DNA of 64,000 nucleotides from MGOM01 sp035455265 (GTDB lineage: Bacteria; Chloroflexota; Anaerolineae; Anaerolineales; E44-bin32): contig DATIFK010000012.1 of assembly GCA_035455265.1 (NCBI GenBank), forward strand, positions 27,449 through 91,448. The letters are read 5' to 3'. Shown here in pieces: positions 1 through 7,850 of this stretch. The notes beneath the pieces are model-generated. The model saw only the letters and a program-made list of their open reading frames with translations, ran no database searches and had not been told where the DNA came from. Each line of letters starts with the position of its first letter. The first letter of the stretch is position 1. The translations under genes were made by a program, and so were the position numbers.

Positions 1-2
1 AC

Positions 3-551
3 ACCGTCCCGGTGGATGTCGACGCGGTGCTGTTCTGGTTGGTGTGGGATGCGGAGAAGGCCGCGCTGGAAGTCGAGGACTACCGCATGGCGATCGCCTG
101 GGCGGCACAGACGGCGCTGCGCGAGGTCATCGGGCAGATGGACCTGGCCTCGATCCTGGTCGGCCGGGCGAAGATGGACAAGGACCTGCAAGCCATCATC
201 GACGAGCGCACCACCCCGTGGGGAATCACGGTGCAGTCGGTCGAGATCCGAGACATCGTGATCCCGCAGGATCTTGAGGATGCGATGAGCCGCCAGGCTC
301 AGGCCGAGCGCGAACGCCAGGCGCGCGTCATCCTGGGTGAGTCCGAGAAACAAATCGCCCAATCCTTCGCCGACGCCTCGCTGGCGTACCGGGACAACCC
401 GACGGCGCTCCATCTGCGGGCGATGAACATGCTCTTCGAAGGATTGAAGGAGAAGGGCGCATTGGTGATCGTGCCTTCCAGCGCCGTCGACACGATGAAC
501 CTGGGCGGCATGACAGGCGTCGTGGCGCTGGCGAAATCGGCCAAGGAGTGA
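3..551 (+). CDS. SPFH/band-7 (stomatin-like) protein, C-terminal part
   Basis: The reading frame is open at the left edge, so this is the C-terminal portion of a longer gene. The visible 183 residues match the second half of a slipin/stomatin-type band-7 domain. They include the stretch around 'DVDAVLFWLV', the 'GITVQSVEIRDIVIPQDLEDAM' type segment and an Ala/Glu/Arg-rich helix with 'QAQAERERQAR' that normally drives oligomerisation. Family members are membrane-anchored scaffold proteins, often linked to membrane protease quality control. The N-terminal membrane anchor would lie outside the window. A GTG at 12 could be read as a start but sits mid-domain. The next gene begins 3 bases after the stop, suggesting an operon. 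Confidence 0.85.
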   Translation, partial: TVPVDVDAVLFWLVWDAEKAALEVEDYRMAIAWAAQTALREVIGQMDLASILVGRAKMDKDLQAIIDERTTPWGITVQSVEIRDIVIPQDLEDAMSRQAQAERERQARVILGESEKQIAQSFADASLAYRDNPTALHLRAMNMLFEGLKEKGALVIVPSSAVDTMNLGGMTGVVALAKSAKE

Positions 552-554
552 CCC

Positions 555-779
555 GTGGACGAGGCGCCGTGGGAGTATCGGGTCGAGACGCTGGGGTCGA
601 TGCTTCGCTCTCCCAAAGATGACCAACTGGCGGAATTGCTGAACGCCTGGGGGGAGGAAGGCTGGGAGTTCGCCTCGGCGCTGCTGCGCAGGCCCAGCCA
701 GGCCGTGACCCTGATCGCCCGCCGCCGGCTCACGCGCCAGGAGCGCCGCCGGAGAACACGGCCGGGCGAGGCTTGGTGA
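555..779 (+). CDS. Small DUF4177-like protein
   Basis: A 74-residue protein with a GTG start, three bases downstream of the band-7 gene and so probably cotranscribed. Its core pattern ('WEYRVETL' then 'LAELLNAWGEEGWEFASAL') resembles DUF4177-type proteins, which have a short strand, a helix with 'LN..G.eGWE' and a final strand. No biochemical role is established for such proteins. The C-terminus is strongly basic (about ten Arg). It has no signal peptide or membrane segment. Family assignment rests on the short 'GEEGWEF' motif only. Confidence 0.6.
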   Translation: MDEAPWEYRVETLGSMLRSPKDDQLAELLNAWGEEGWEFASALLRRPSQAVTLIARRRLTRQERRRRTRPGEAW

Positions 780-803
780 GCTCGAGGCGCGCAGGAGGCT
801 GCC

Positions 804-1442
804 ATGTCGCTGCTGTCGAGCGCCGTCGATATCGTCCGTCGCCACCGCCGCGCCTATCTGGCGTGCAATGTCGGCTACTATGGACTGATCCTGGTAGGTC
901 TCGCCTGGGCCCAGCTCGCGACGAAGACGGCCGAGGGGCTGCGGTCCGCCGTCGAGTCGTCGCTCGAAAGCGGCGCGCTGGCTCCGGTTGCCGGCGTGTA
1001 CGATCGCGGAGACGTCCTGGCCGCCATCGGATTGACCTTGGCCGTCAACCTGATCATCGGCAGCCTGGCCTCCATCACCCTCCCGTCGCTTGTCCTACCC
1101 TTCAGCGGGCTGGCGGTCGCAGGCTTTCGGGCCCTGGTCTGGGGCCTGCTCTTCTCGCCCGCGCCAGCGGCCATCACATGGGGCAACGTGCCCGAAGGGG
1201 CGGTCATTGCCGGGGTGCTGATCCTGGAGGGTCAGGGTTACGTGCTGACCATGCTGGCCGCCTGGATTCAAGGCTATGGATGGACACAGCCAGCGAAGTC
1301 GGGGGCGACCACCCGCGGACAAGGCTACCGCCTCGGCCTGGGGGTGACGACACGTCTCTACGGCTTGGTGGCGGTCACCCTGGCCGTGGCCGCCGTGTGT
1401 GAGGTCGTGGCGGCAACGGCCATCCTGCCCGGGGTCCGGTGA
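804..1442 (+). CDS. Multi-pass membrane protein of unknown function
   Basis: A 212-residue protein with ATG at 804 preceded by a purine-rich 'GGAGG' about 7 bases upstream. It shows at least four hydrophobic segments (about residues 18-38, 72-98, 118-145 and 182-207). The stretch 'LEGQGYVLTMLAAWIQG', a charged residue within a hydrophobic helix, is reminiscent of SpoIIM-type membrane proteins, but the match is too weak to name it. It follows the DUF4177-like gene by 24 bases, so it may belong to the same transcript. A parS-like site begins 12 bases after its stop. Confidence 0.6.
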   Translation: MSLLSSAVDIVRRHRRAYLACNVGYYGLILVGLAWAQLATKTAEGLRSAVESSLESGALAPVAGVYDRGDVLAAIGLTLAVNLIIGSLASITLPSLVLPFSGLAVAGFRALVWGLLFSPAPAAITWGNVPEGAVIAGVLILEGQGYVLTMLAAWIQGYGWTQPAKSGATTRGQGYRLGLGVTTRLYGLVAVTLAVAAVCEVVAATAILPGVR

Positions 1443-1453
1443 CAGGCGGCCTC

Positions 1454-1469
1454 CGTTTCACGTGAAACA
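1454..1469. promoter_or_regulatory. parS-like centromere site 1
   Basis: The 16-mer CGTTTCACGTGAAACA matches the ParB-binding consensus TGTTTCACGTGAAACA at 15 of 16 positions, and the palindromic 14-bp core is perfect. It lies between two genes, where a selective constraint other than coding is plausible. A second copy lies 3.5 kb away. In most bacteria parS sites cluster around oriC and load ParB for chromosome segregation. Confidence 0.85.
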
Positions 1470-1540
1470 AGGGACTGCGGGCGCCGGGCGTCCCGGTCCA
1501 CAATCGACGGGTGGCCGGGCCAGCCCGGCGTGGAGTAGGC

Positions 1541-2437
1541 ATGGACGTCCTTCTGCGAGGCTTATCGGCGTTCTTGATGATCGCGCTGCCCCTGGCGCTG
1601 GGGGTCTATTTCACCCGCCGCTGGCACCTGGGCTGGGGACTGGCGCTGGTGGGGGCCGTCACCTTCCTGCTTTCGCAGGTCGGGCACATCCCCTTCAACG
1701 GCCAGGTGCTCAATCCGCTGCTGGTCCGCCTCGGATTCGGGACAGGGTCCGGGACACCGGCGGTGGGGCCGCTGGCCGTGGCTGCCGTCCTGCTGGGGTT
1801 GTCGGCGGGGGTCTTTGAGGAGGGAGCGCGCTTCCTGGCCTACCGCTTCTGGATCCGGCGCGCTCGCACCTACCGCGACGGGGTTCTCTTCGGGTTGGGG
1901 CATGGCGGTGCCGAAGCCATCGCCATCGGTGTGCTGGCCATTCTTCAACACGCTCAGGCCTACGCCCTGCGCGGTCAAGATCTTTCGACCGTCGTCCCTC
2001 CCGACCAGCTGGCTGCGGCCGAGGCCTCCCTGGCGCAGTACTGGGCAACGCCGGCCCCGATCTTCCTTTTGGGCGCGGTGGAACGCGCCTCGGCCTTGGC
2101 CGTCCAAATCACCCTGGCGGTGCTCGTCCTGCAGACGTTCACCCGGCGCGGTGGAGCTCTCTGGCTCCTGGGGGCTATCCTGTGGCATGCCGCCGTCGAT
2201 GCTGCCGCGGTGTTCGCCGGAGTCCTTTGGGGCGCGAATCAGGGCTCGGTCTCCGGCGCCATCGCCACCGAGATCCTGGTGGCCGCCTTCGCCGTCACCA
2301 GTCTGGTCATCCTGTTGCGGCTGAGGCCAGCCACCGTGGAGTCGCCTGCCGCTCCGCCTTTGGCGCCGCCGATCGAGCTGCCGAAGGACGCGCCCGTCCG
2401 GCCCGAGCGACTGGACGACACGCGCTACTCTCGGTAG
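1541..2437 (+). CDS. YhfC-family putative intramembrane protease
   Basis: A 298-residue polytopic protein. The ATG at 1541 is chosen over the GTG at 1511 because the longer version adds a poor, Gly/Arg-rich N-terminus and because a GGAG lies just upstream of 1541. It carries the YhfC-family signature: 'EEGARFLAYRFW' in one helix followed by 'GLGHGGAEAI' in the next, supplying the Glu/His residues proposed to be catalytic in this family, which is related to CPBP glutamic proteases. About seven hydrophobic segments are present, plus a Pro-rich cytosolic tail. It ends 9 bases before an ABC transporter ATPase, a neighbourhood seen for YhfC proteins linked to export or immunity functions. The substrate is unknown. 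Confidence 0.75.
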   Translation: MDVLLRGLSAFLMIALPLALGVYFTRRWHLGWGLALVGAVTFLLSQVGHIPFNGQVLNPLLVRLGFGTGSGTPAVGPLAVAAVLLGLSAGVFEEGARFLAYRFWIRRARTYRDGVLFGLGHGGAEAIAIGVLAILQHAQAYALRGQDLSTVVPPDQLAAAEASLAQYWATPAPIFLLGAVERASALAVQITLAVLVLQTFTRRGGALWLLGAILWHAAVDAAAVFAGVLWGANQGSVSGAIATEILVAAFAVTSLVILLRLRPATVESPAAPPLAPPIELPKDAPVRPERLDDTRYSR

Positions 2438-2446
2438 AGAGCAGCC

Positions 2447-3367
2447 ATGATCGAGACCGAGAACCTGACCCGCCGATTCGGAGACATCCTGGCCGTCGAC
2501 CGGCTGACGCTGTCGGTCGCCCCTGGCGAGATCTTCGGCTTCCTGGGGCCGAACGGCGCGGGCAAGACCACCACCATTCGCATGTTGGCCGGCCTGATCG
2601 CGCCGAGCGACGGCCAGGCGACCGTCGCCGGCTGCCGCGTCGGCCGCGAGGATTCCACGCTGCGGCGGCGCATCGGCGTCCTCACCGAGACCCCCGGCCT
2701 GTACGACGGCTTGAGCGCGCAGGCGAACCTGGCGTTCTTTGCCGAGTTGTACGGTGTCGCCGACGCCGGGGCGGCCGTGGAGCACTACCTGCAATGGCTG
2801 GGCCTGTGGGAGCGCCGCTTCGAGCCCGCCGGCACTTTCTCCAAGGGGATGCGTCAGAAGTTGGCCATCGCCCGCGCCCTGCTCCATGAACCCCAAGTGC
2901 TCTTCCTGGATGAACCCACCAGCGGCCTCGACCCGGAGGCCGCTCACCTGGTGCGGGATTTCATTGCCGAGCTGCGCCGCGAAGGGCGAACCATCTTCCT
3001 GTGCACCCACAACCTGGATGAGGCCGATCGGCTGTGTGACCGCATCGGCGTCTTCCGCCAGCGGCTGCTGGCGCTGGACTCCCCGGCCGCCCTCAGGCGC
3101 CAGCTGTTCGGGCGAACGGTCGTCGTTCACTTGCGGGCATTGGCTCCGGCCTACGCCGAAGCCGCGGCCCGGCTGCCCTTCGTCCATCAGGTGCGTGAGG
3201 CGGACGGCCGCATGCTGGTCACTCTCGACGATCCGGAAACACACAACCCGGACCTGATTCGAGCCCTGGTCGGCGCTGGAGCCGATCTCCAATTCATCGG
3301 GGAGTTGCGCCAATCGCTCGAGGACGTCTACCTGCATCTGGTGAACACCCAGGAGAAAAGCAAATGA
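2447..3367 (+). CDS. ABC exporter ATP-binding subunit
   Basis: A 306-residue ABC ATPase with Walker A 'GPNGAGKTT' (about residues 34-42), a degenerate signature 'FSKGMRQKLAIARAL' and Walker B 'VLFLDEPTSGLDPEA'. The switch His lies in 'CTHNLDEADRLCDRI'. The 'SKGMRQK' signature and the DrrA/NatA-like C-terminal domain (after about residue 215) place it among ABC-2 type exporters. The stop overlaps the start of the permease gene by 4 bases (ATGA), so the two subunits are translationally coupled. The substrate cannot be told; the family exports drugs, sodium ions, lipids or polysaccharides. Confidence 0.92.
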   Translation: MIETENLTRRFGDILAVDRLTLSVAPGEIFGFLGPNGAGKTTTIRMLAGLIAPSDGQATVAGCRVGREDSTLRRRIGVLTETPGLYDGLSAQANLAFFAELYGVADAGAAVEHYLQWLGLWERRFEPAGTFSKGMRQKLAIARALLHEPQVLFLDEPTSGLDPEAAHLVRDFIAELRREGRTIFLCTHNLDEADRLCDRIGVFRQRLLALDSPAALRRQLFGRTVVVHLRALAPAYAEAAARLPFVHQVREADGRMLVTLDDPETHNPDLIRALVGAGADLQFIGELRQSLEDVYLHLVNTQEKSK

Positions 3368-4155
3368 GGGCGGTGTGGGTCATCGTCCGCAAGGAATGGC
3401 GGGAAGTCTTCCGCAACCGGATGGTCATCTTCACCGTGGCCTTCCTGCCGCTGGTGATGACCGGCTTGCCCATCGGCGTGCTGGCGGCCACCCGTGGCAC
3501 CGGAGGCGCCGGCAACCTGGGAACCATGGACCTGCCGCCGGGCTACGAGGCCCTGTGCGGTGGACTGACCGGCGCCGCTTGCGCGCAGTACGCTCTGGTC
3601 AGCCAGTTCATGTTGCTGTTCATGATGATCCCGCTGGCCATCCCGGTAACGATCGCTTCCTACAGCATCGTCGGCGAGAAGATCACACGCACCCTCGAAC
3701 CGTTGCTGGCAACCCCCGTCAGCACGTTGCAACTGCTGGCCGGAAAGGGGCTGGCCGCCATCCTGCCGGCGGTGGCCGCCACCTGGGGAGGGTTCATCAT
3801 CTTCGCGCTGGCGGCGCGGTGGGTCGTCATCAGTCCGGAGGTGACGGCCCGCCTGGCCGACCCGATGTGGCTGCTGGCCATCTTCCTGGTCGGCCCGCTC
3901 CTGGCGCTGGCGTCGGTGTCGGCGGCGGTCATGGTGTCGTCGCGCAGCACGGATCCCCGCGCCGCCGAACAGCTCGCCATGGTCGTCATCGTCCCGCTGC
4001 TCGGGCTGTTCTTCGGCCAGATCGCCGGCCTGATCTACCTGAACGCCCGGCTGGTGGCCTGGCTGGCGGCCGGCTTGGCCGTCGCGGACGCCGGGCTGAT
4101 TGCGTTCGCCGTCAGCTTGTTCCAGCGCGAGACGATCCTGACGCGCTGGCGGTAG
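3364..4155 (+). CDS. ABC-2 type exporter permease subunit
   Basis: A 263-residue membrane protein overlapping the ATPase gene by 4 bases. It begins 'VWVIVRKEWREVFRNR', the typical cytosolic N-terminal helix of ABC-2/NatB permeases, followed by six or so hydrophobic segments and the motif 'EKITRTLEPLLATPVSTLQLLAGKGL' before the third helix, characteristic of this family. It is expected to dimerise and partner the ATPase encoded at 2447. The extracellular loop between segments 1 and 2 is short, unlike NatB, which has a large one. Confidence 0.9.
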   Translation: MRAVWVIVRKEWREVFRNRMVIFTVAFLPLVMTGLPIGVLAATRGTGGAGNLGTMDLPPGYEALCGGLTGAACAQYALVSQFMLLFMMIPLAIPVTIASYSIVGEKITRTLEPLLATPVSTLQLLAGKGLAAILPAVAATWGGFIIFALAARWVVISPEVTARLADPMWLLAIFLVGPLLALASVSAAVMVSSRSTDPRAAEQLAMVVIVPLLGLFFGQIAGLIYLNARLVAWLAAGLAVADAGLIAFAVSLFQRETILTRWR

Positions 4156-4950
4156 ATGGTCATGGGCAAACCCGTCGAGGCGATCCCCAACCCACTCGGC
4201 AGGAGGGCAGGCTCGACCAGGTCGAAGGCCCGCCTCCTGGCTCTCGTCCTCCTGCTATTCGCATATGGTTCCCCGGCGCGTGCTCAGGCGGCGCTTGAGC
4301 TCGACCTCGATCGCAACTTCGGCTTCGCGTGGGGAAATCAGATTCAAGGAAGCTTCACGCTGCGGGCGGAGGGGCCGGGGGATCTGGTCCGCGTGGTGTT
4401 CCTCTTGGATGGCCAGATTCTGGGCGAGGCCTCGAAAGCCCCGTTCGAGATACCCCTCCACACCGGAGACTTTCCCCTTGGCAGCCATACCCTGACCGCG
4501 CAAGGCGAGACCGCGAGTGGAGACCGACTGACCACCGAGCCTCTGGTCGCAGAATTCGTCTCGGCCGACGTCGGCCCTCAGTTTGTCCTGCGGATGGTCG
4601 GTCCGTTGCTGGCCCTGTTGGCCGTCGGCGTGGCGGTGGCGACGGTTGGGCCGATGCTGTTCGGCCGTGGGACCTTCCACCTCGGCCAGTATGGGGCTGC
4701 CGGCGGCGCCGTCTGCCCGCGCTGCCACCTGCCCTTCGGTCGTCATATGCTTTCGCCGAATCTCATATTCGGCAAGCTGGAACGCTGCCCACACTGCGGA
4801 AGGATCGGGATTGTCCCCCGGGCCGCGCCGGAGGCCCTGGTCGCCGCCGAGGCCCGCTGGGCGGAGGAGGGCCCCTCGTCGCCAGCGGTTCCGCCGGATG
4901 AGCAGCTCCACCGCCAGATCGAAGACTCGCGCTACGAAGACCAGCGCTAG
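4156..4950 (+). CDS. Secreted/membrane protein with Ig-like region and zinc ribbon
   Basis: A 264-residue protein starting immediately after the permease stop (ATG at 4156; the in-frame ATG at 4162 is equally possible). Residues 25-42 form a signal or anchor helix ending 'ARAQA'. Residues 45-140 look like an Ig-type beta domain ('VRVVFLLDGQILGEA', 'PLGSHTLTAQGETASG'). A membrane helix follows (about 146-170), and a C-terminal zinc ribbon with two CxxC knuckles ('CPRCHLPFG' and 'CPHCGRIG') would be cytosolic. No family is recognised. Its position suggests a role with the exporter or in envelope sensing, but this is inference. Confidence 0.6.
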   Translation: MVMGKPVEAIPNPLGRRAGSTRSKARLLALVLLLFAYGSPARAQAALELDLDRNFGFAWGNQIQGSFTLRAEGPGDLVRVVFLLDGQILGEASKAPFEIPLHTGDFPLGSHTLTAQGETASGDRLTTEPLVAEFVSADVGPQFVLRMVGPLLALLAVGVAVATVGPMLFGRGTFHLGQYGAAGGAVCPRCHLPFGRHMLSPNLIFGKLERCPHCGRIGIVPRAAPEALVAAEARWAEEGPSSPAVPPDEQLHRQIEDSRYEDQR

Positions 4951-4981
4951 GGGACATGGCTGACCGCTGACCGCCCGCCGG

Positions 4982-4997
4982 CGTTTCACGTGAAACC
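4982..4997. promoter_or_regulatory. parS-like centromere site 2
   Basis: CGTTTCACGTGAAACC matches the parS consensus at 14 of 16 positions, with the perfect 14-bp palindromic core GTTTCACGTGAAAC. It lies in the gap before the methyltransferase gene and contains a GTG at 4990, which therefore is unlikely to be that gene's start. With the site at 1454 it forms a pair 3.5 kb apart. Confidence 0.85.
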
Positions 4998-5043
4998 AGC
5001 CCGCACGGGACCGCCGCCGGTACAATCAGGCGGCGAGGCGGGT

Positions 5044-5973
5044 GTGGGCGATCCCTATCCAGCCGTTTGCGACTACGAGGGCTCGGACTACCAGGAGTCG
5101 TTCTGGGGCCGAGGCGGCCGCGCCTACGAGGACCGGGCCGAGGCGCTGGCGTTGGCGCGCCTGCTCCCGCCGGGCGGCCGGCATCTTTTGGAGGTCGGCG
5201 CCGGCGCCGGCCGCCATACCCCGCGCTACCAGGGGTTCGACGAAGTCACCCTGCTGGACTACTCCCGCTCCCAATTGGAGCAGGCCCGTAAGCGCCTCGG
5301 CGATGCGCCACGCTGCCGCTACGTCGTCGCGGATGTCTACCGGATGCCCTTCGCGCCCGGCGCCTTCGATGCTGCCACGATGATCCGCACGCTGCACCAT
5401 ATGGCCGATCCGGCTGCTGCTCTGGCGAGCGTCCGCGCCGCCCTTTCGCCCGGGGCGGTCTTCCTGCTTGAATACGCCAACAAGCGCAACCTGAAAGCGA
5501 TCCTGCGCTGGATGGTGCGTCGACAAGACTGGAACCCCTTTCGCCTGGACAGCGTCGAGTTCGCCCGCCTCAACTACGATTTCCACCCTGACGCGGTACG
5601 AGGTTGGCTCCAGACCGCCGGATTTGACCTGGAACGTGAGGTCCCCGTCTCGTTCCTGCGCCTGGGCGCGCTCAAACGCGCCGTGCCGCTGTCGCTGCTC
5701 ATGGCTGCGGAAGCGGTGTTGCAGCGGCTGGGCCGGTGGGCGTTGGTCACGCCGAGCATTTTCGTTCGCTCACGCGCCGTCGGAGGCGCGAGTCCCGCTG
5801 CAGGTCACCTGTGGCGTTGCCCGGCCTGCGGCTCGCTCGACCTGGCCGAAACGGAGGCGGGAGTCGACTGCCGGGGCTGCGGCCGTCATTGGCCGCGGCG
5901 CGACGGGATCTACGAATTCCGACTCCCTCCACCGATGCCTTCCGATCCGACAACCGGTCCTGGCACTCCCTAG
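5044..5973 (+). CDS. SAM-dependent methyltransferase with C-terminal Trm112-like zinc knuckle
   Basis: A 309-residue protein. The GTG at 5044 is preferred over the GTG at 4990, which lies inside the parS site and upstream of a possible -10 (TACAAT at 5021-5026). The N-terminal two-thirds is a class I methyltransferase: motif I 'LLEVGAGAGRHT', acidic 'VTLLDYSRSQLEQA', then 'DVYRMPFAPGAFDAATMIRTLHHM', as in Methyltransf_11 enzymes. The last 55 residues contain 'CPACGSLDL' and 'CRGCGRHWPRRDGIYEF', a Trm112/YcaR-like zinc ribbon. The substrate is unknown; a small-molecule, quinone or lipid target is as plausible as a macromolecule. Confidence 0.8.
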   Translation: MGDPYPAVCDYEGSDYQESFWGRGGRAYEDRAEALALARLLPPGGRHLLEVGAGAGRHTPRYQGFDEVTLLDYSRSQLEQARKRLGDAPRCRYVVADVYRMPFAPGAFDAATMIRTLHHMADPAAALASVRAALSPGAVFLLEYANKRNLKAILRWMVRRQDWNPFRLDSVEFARLNYDFHPDAVRGWLQTAGFDLEREVPVSFLRLGALKRAVPLSLLMAAEAVLQRLGRWALVTPSIFVRSRAVGGASPAAGHLWRCPACGSLDLAETEAGVDCRGCGRHWPRRDGIYEFRLPPPMPSDPTTGPGTP

Positions 5974-6040
5974 GCGCTTGCCGTCGGGTCTAGAATGGAG
6001 GCGGACCGGCGCAGCGGTCCGTTGATGGGAGGAAGCCGCC

Positions 6041-6586
6041 ATAGCCCGTCGAACCGTTGCCGTGGACATCTTCACCGCGACGCACCGGGTGGCCGGTCAG
6101 GTGCAGGCCGGCGCGCAGGGGCTCTTCGGATTCTTCAATCTGCCCACCGAATCGGGCGTAGACGTCGAAGAGGCAACGCTCTGCCCGCTGTACGTGCCGT
6201 GGGATCAAGCGGAGAAGGTCGGCGGGTTGTGGATGGTGAAAAGTGAGATCGCCCTGGTGGCGATCGGAAACCGCACCGAATTGGGGATCGTGGGAACCGC
6301 ACGGGGCGGATATACCAAGCCCTTCCCCTATCGGATCCGCATTCTTCTCGGAGGCTTCGAGGTCCACGGGCTGGTGGAATGGCCCGGGAAGCTGGATTTC
6401 AGCGGCCTGATCCTGGAAGCCAACCGGCCCTTTGTCGCCGCCTACGAGGCCCGTATCCAGGCGCTGCTGTTCCCGCAAGTGGTTCTGGATTCCGCGGCCG
6501 TCCTGTTCAATGGAAAGATGGTCATGGGGATTTCCCAGCTGCACCGCAAGGAGACCCAACCGCTCGGTCCTCCGCCCGAGGGGTGA
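6041..6586 (+). CDS. Conserved hypothetical protein, possible AUA start
   Basis: The protein is 181 residues if read from AUA at 6041, or 174 from GTG at 6062. The frame opens at 6026 after a TGA, and no ATG, GTG or TTG occurs before 6062. A strong Shine-Dalgarno (GGGAGGAA, 6027-6034) sits 6 bases before AUA 6041 but 27 bases before the GTG. A -10-like TAGAAT lies at about 5991. The product is soluble with alternating strands ('EVHGLVEWPGKLDFSGLI', 'AVLFNGKMVMGISQLHRKE') and no recognisable catalytic motif. I do not recognise the family. Confidence 0.6.
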   Translation: MARRTVAVDIFTATHRVAGQVQAGAQGLFGFFNLPTESGVDVEEATLCPLYVPWDQAEKVGGLWMVKSEIALVAIGNRTELGIVGTARGGYTKPFPYRIRILLGGFEVHGLVEWPGKLDFSGLILEANRPFVAAYEARIQALLFPQVVLDSAAVLFNGKMVMGISQLHRKETQPLGPPPEG

Positions 6587-6622
6587 CGGCGTCGTGCCGC
6601 ACGGCGCGCCGTCTGGGCGCCC

Positions 6623-7207
6623 CTAGTTCGTCGCCCCGGCGTTCCCCACCCGCCAATACTGCCCCGCCTGGCGCTGCAGCAGCCCCTCTCCGACCATTTC
6701 CCTTCGCAACGTCGCCGTGTCCGGGTGGAATCGCTTCAGGATCCGGTTGACCTCGCCCTCGCGGTAACGGCGGCCGAGGCGGAAGAAGGTTGCCAGGTGT
6801 CGCAGCACGACGGCGCGTTTGCGCCGTTGGGCGGGGATGGTCTTCAACCGTCCATCGCTGCGCAAGAAGTCGTGCAGGACTTTGCGATCGTAGGCGCCCA
6901 GGTCGAGGGCAGCGGCGCGGGCGCGCAAGGCGCGGCGCGCCAGCAGGCGGCGCGCCCGCGTTTCGATGGCGCCGGGCGCCAGAGCGTATACACTATAATA
7001 GCTTTCGGCCCGCGCTTCGACCAACTCGGCCTCGGTCAGTCGACCGAGATGGTGGGACACCGTCGACGGACGCAGGTGCAGGATGCCCGCCAGTTCCTCG
7101 ACGCTGTGCGGCGCCAGCGCCAGCAGGCCGAGCAGGCGCAGGCGGTTGACGTCGGCCAGCGCCTGGAAGAACCGCAGCGCCTCGTCGTCCGGGGGTCCCG
7201 CCTTCAT
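6623..7207 (-). CDS. ArsR-type transcriptional regulator with DUF2087 domain
   Basis: A 194-residue regulator. Residues 8-80 are an ArsR winged helix with 'LADVNRLRLLGLLA' and recognition helix 'RPSTVSHHLGRLTEAELVEAR'. Residues 105-190 are a DUF2087 domain with its typical 'YDRKVLHDFLRSDGRLKTIPAQ' (read in pieces), 'RRYREGEVNRIL' and 'LRREMVGEGLLQR...YWRV' blocks. It is transcribed divergently from the phosphoribosyltransferase gene, and an inverted repeat lies between them, so it probably represses itself and perhaps its neighbour. No metal-binding cysteines of classical ArsR are visible, so the inducer is not evidently a metal. Confidence 0.88.
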   Translation of the reverse strand: MKAGPPDDEALRFFQALADVNRLRLLGLLALAPHSVEELAGILHLRPSTVSHHLGRLTEAELVEARAESYYSVYALAPGAIETRARRLLARRALRARAAALDLGAYDRKVLHDFLRSDGRLKTIPAQRRKRAVVLRHLATFFRLGRRYREGEVNRILKRFHPDTATLRREMVGEGLLQRQAGQYWRVGNAGATN

Positions 7208-7226
7208 TCGATCCTCGTCTAATTGA

Positions 7227-7242
7227 TTCGATGAGTATCGAA
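7227..7242. promoter_or_regulatory. Candidate ArsR operator (inverted repeat)
   Basis: TTCGAT-GAGT-ATCGAA is a perfect 6-bp inverted repeat with a 4-base spacer, in the 82-bp gap between the divergent ArsR-DUF2087 and phosphoribosyltransferase genes. An extra ATTCGAT half-site lies at about 7206. The region is locally AT-rich (GAAATAAGGAT follows), fitting a promoter overlapped by a repressor site. Confidence 0.5.
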
Positions 7243-7289
7243 ATAAGGATACCTCCGGCCGCCGCGGCCGTCAAGACCGGGAGGACGGC

Positions 7290-7847
7290 ATGCCCCCGCA
7301 ACGTCAGACCTACCGCGTAGACATCGCCGGGCTGCGCCGCGAGCTGCCCCTGTTCGAGGTGGCGCCGGGCGTGCGCATCGCCGTGCTCAACATCCTGGGC
7401 GATGTGGAGCTGGTCGAGGCGTGCGCCCGAGAGCTGGCGAAACGCCTGCAGGGATTGACGTTCGATCTGATCGTCACGCCGGAGGCCAAGAGCATCCCGC
7501 TGGCCCACGCCCTGGCGGGTGTGCTGCGCAAGGGCTACGTCGTGCTGCGCAAGGCCTACAAGGTCTACATGGGCGAGACGCTGCAGTCGGAGACGGTGTC
7601 GATCACCACCGGCCGGCCGCAGACGCTGTACCTCGACGAAAAGGACCGCCAGCTTGTCGCCGGCCAACGCGTCGTGCTGGTCGACGACGTCATCAGCACC
7701 GGCTCGACCATCGAGGGCATGCGCAGCCTGATGAAGCTGGCGGGGGCCCACGTCGTCGCCGAGGCGGCCGTGTTCACCGAGGGGGACCCCGACCAATGGA
7801 AGGGGATCCTGGCTCTCGGCCACCTGCCGGTGTTCACGGACCGCTGA
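7290..7847 (+). CDS. Adenine phosphoribosyltransferase-like PRTase
   Basis: A 185-residue type I phosphoribosyltransferase. Residues 128-144 ('VVLVDDVISTGSTIEG') form the PRPP-binding loop with two acidic residues, and 'FDLIVTPEAKSIPLAHALA' is the conserved region that precedes it. In this class the enzyme transfers ribose-5-phosphate from PRPP to a purine or related base. Sequence layout is closest to Apt and PurR-type domains, but there is no N-terminal DNA-binding domain. The ATG is preceded by GGGAGGA. It is followed after 3 bases by an alpha/beta hydrolase gene. Confidence 0.8.
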   Translation: MPPQRQTYRVDIAGLRRELPLFEVAPGVRIAVLNILGDVELVEACARELAKRLQGLTFDLIVTPEAKSIPLAHALAGVLRKGYVVLRKAYKVYMGETLQSETVSITTGRPQTLYLDEKDRQLVAGQRVVLVDDVISTGSTIEGMRSLMKLAGAHVVAEAAVFTEGDPDQWKGILALGHLPVFTDR

Positions 7848-7850
7848 CGA

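Noticed and set aside
4990..5043. GTG at 4990 as start of the methyltransferase gene
   Set aside because: The codon lies within the parS palindrome and upstream of a likely -10; the added residues have no family similarity.
6985..7000. TATAAT-like sequence as a promoter
   Set aside because: It lies inside the ArsR-DUF2087 coding region, has no -35 partner in the useful direction and no gene begins after it.
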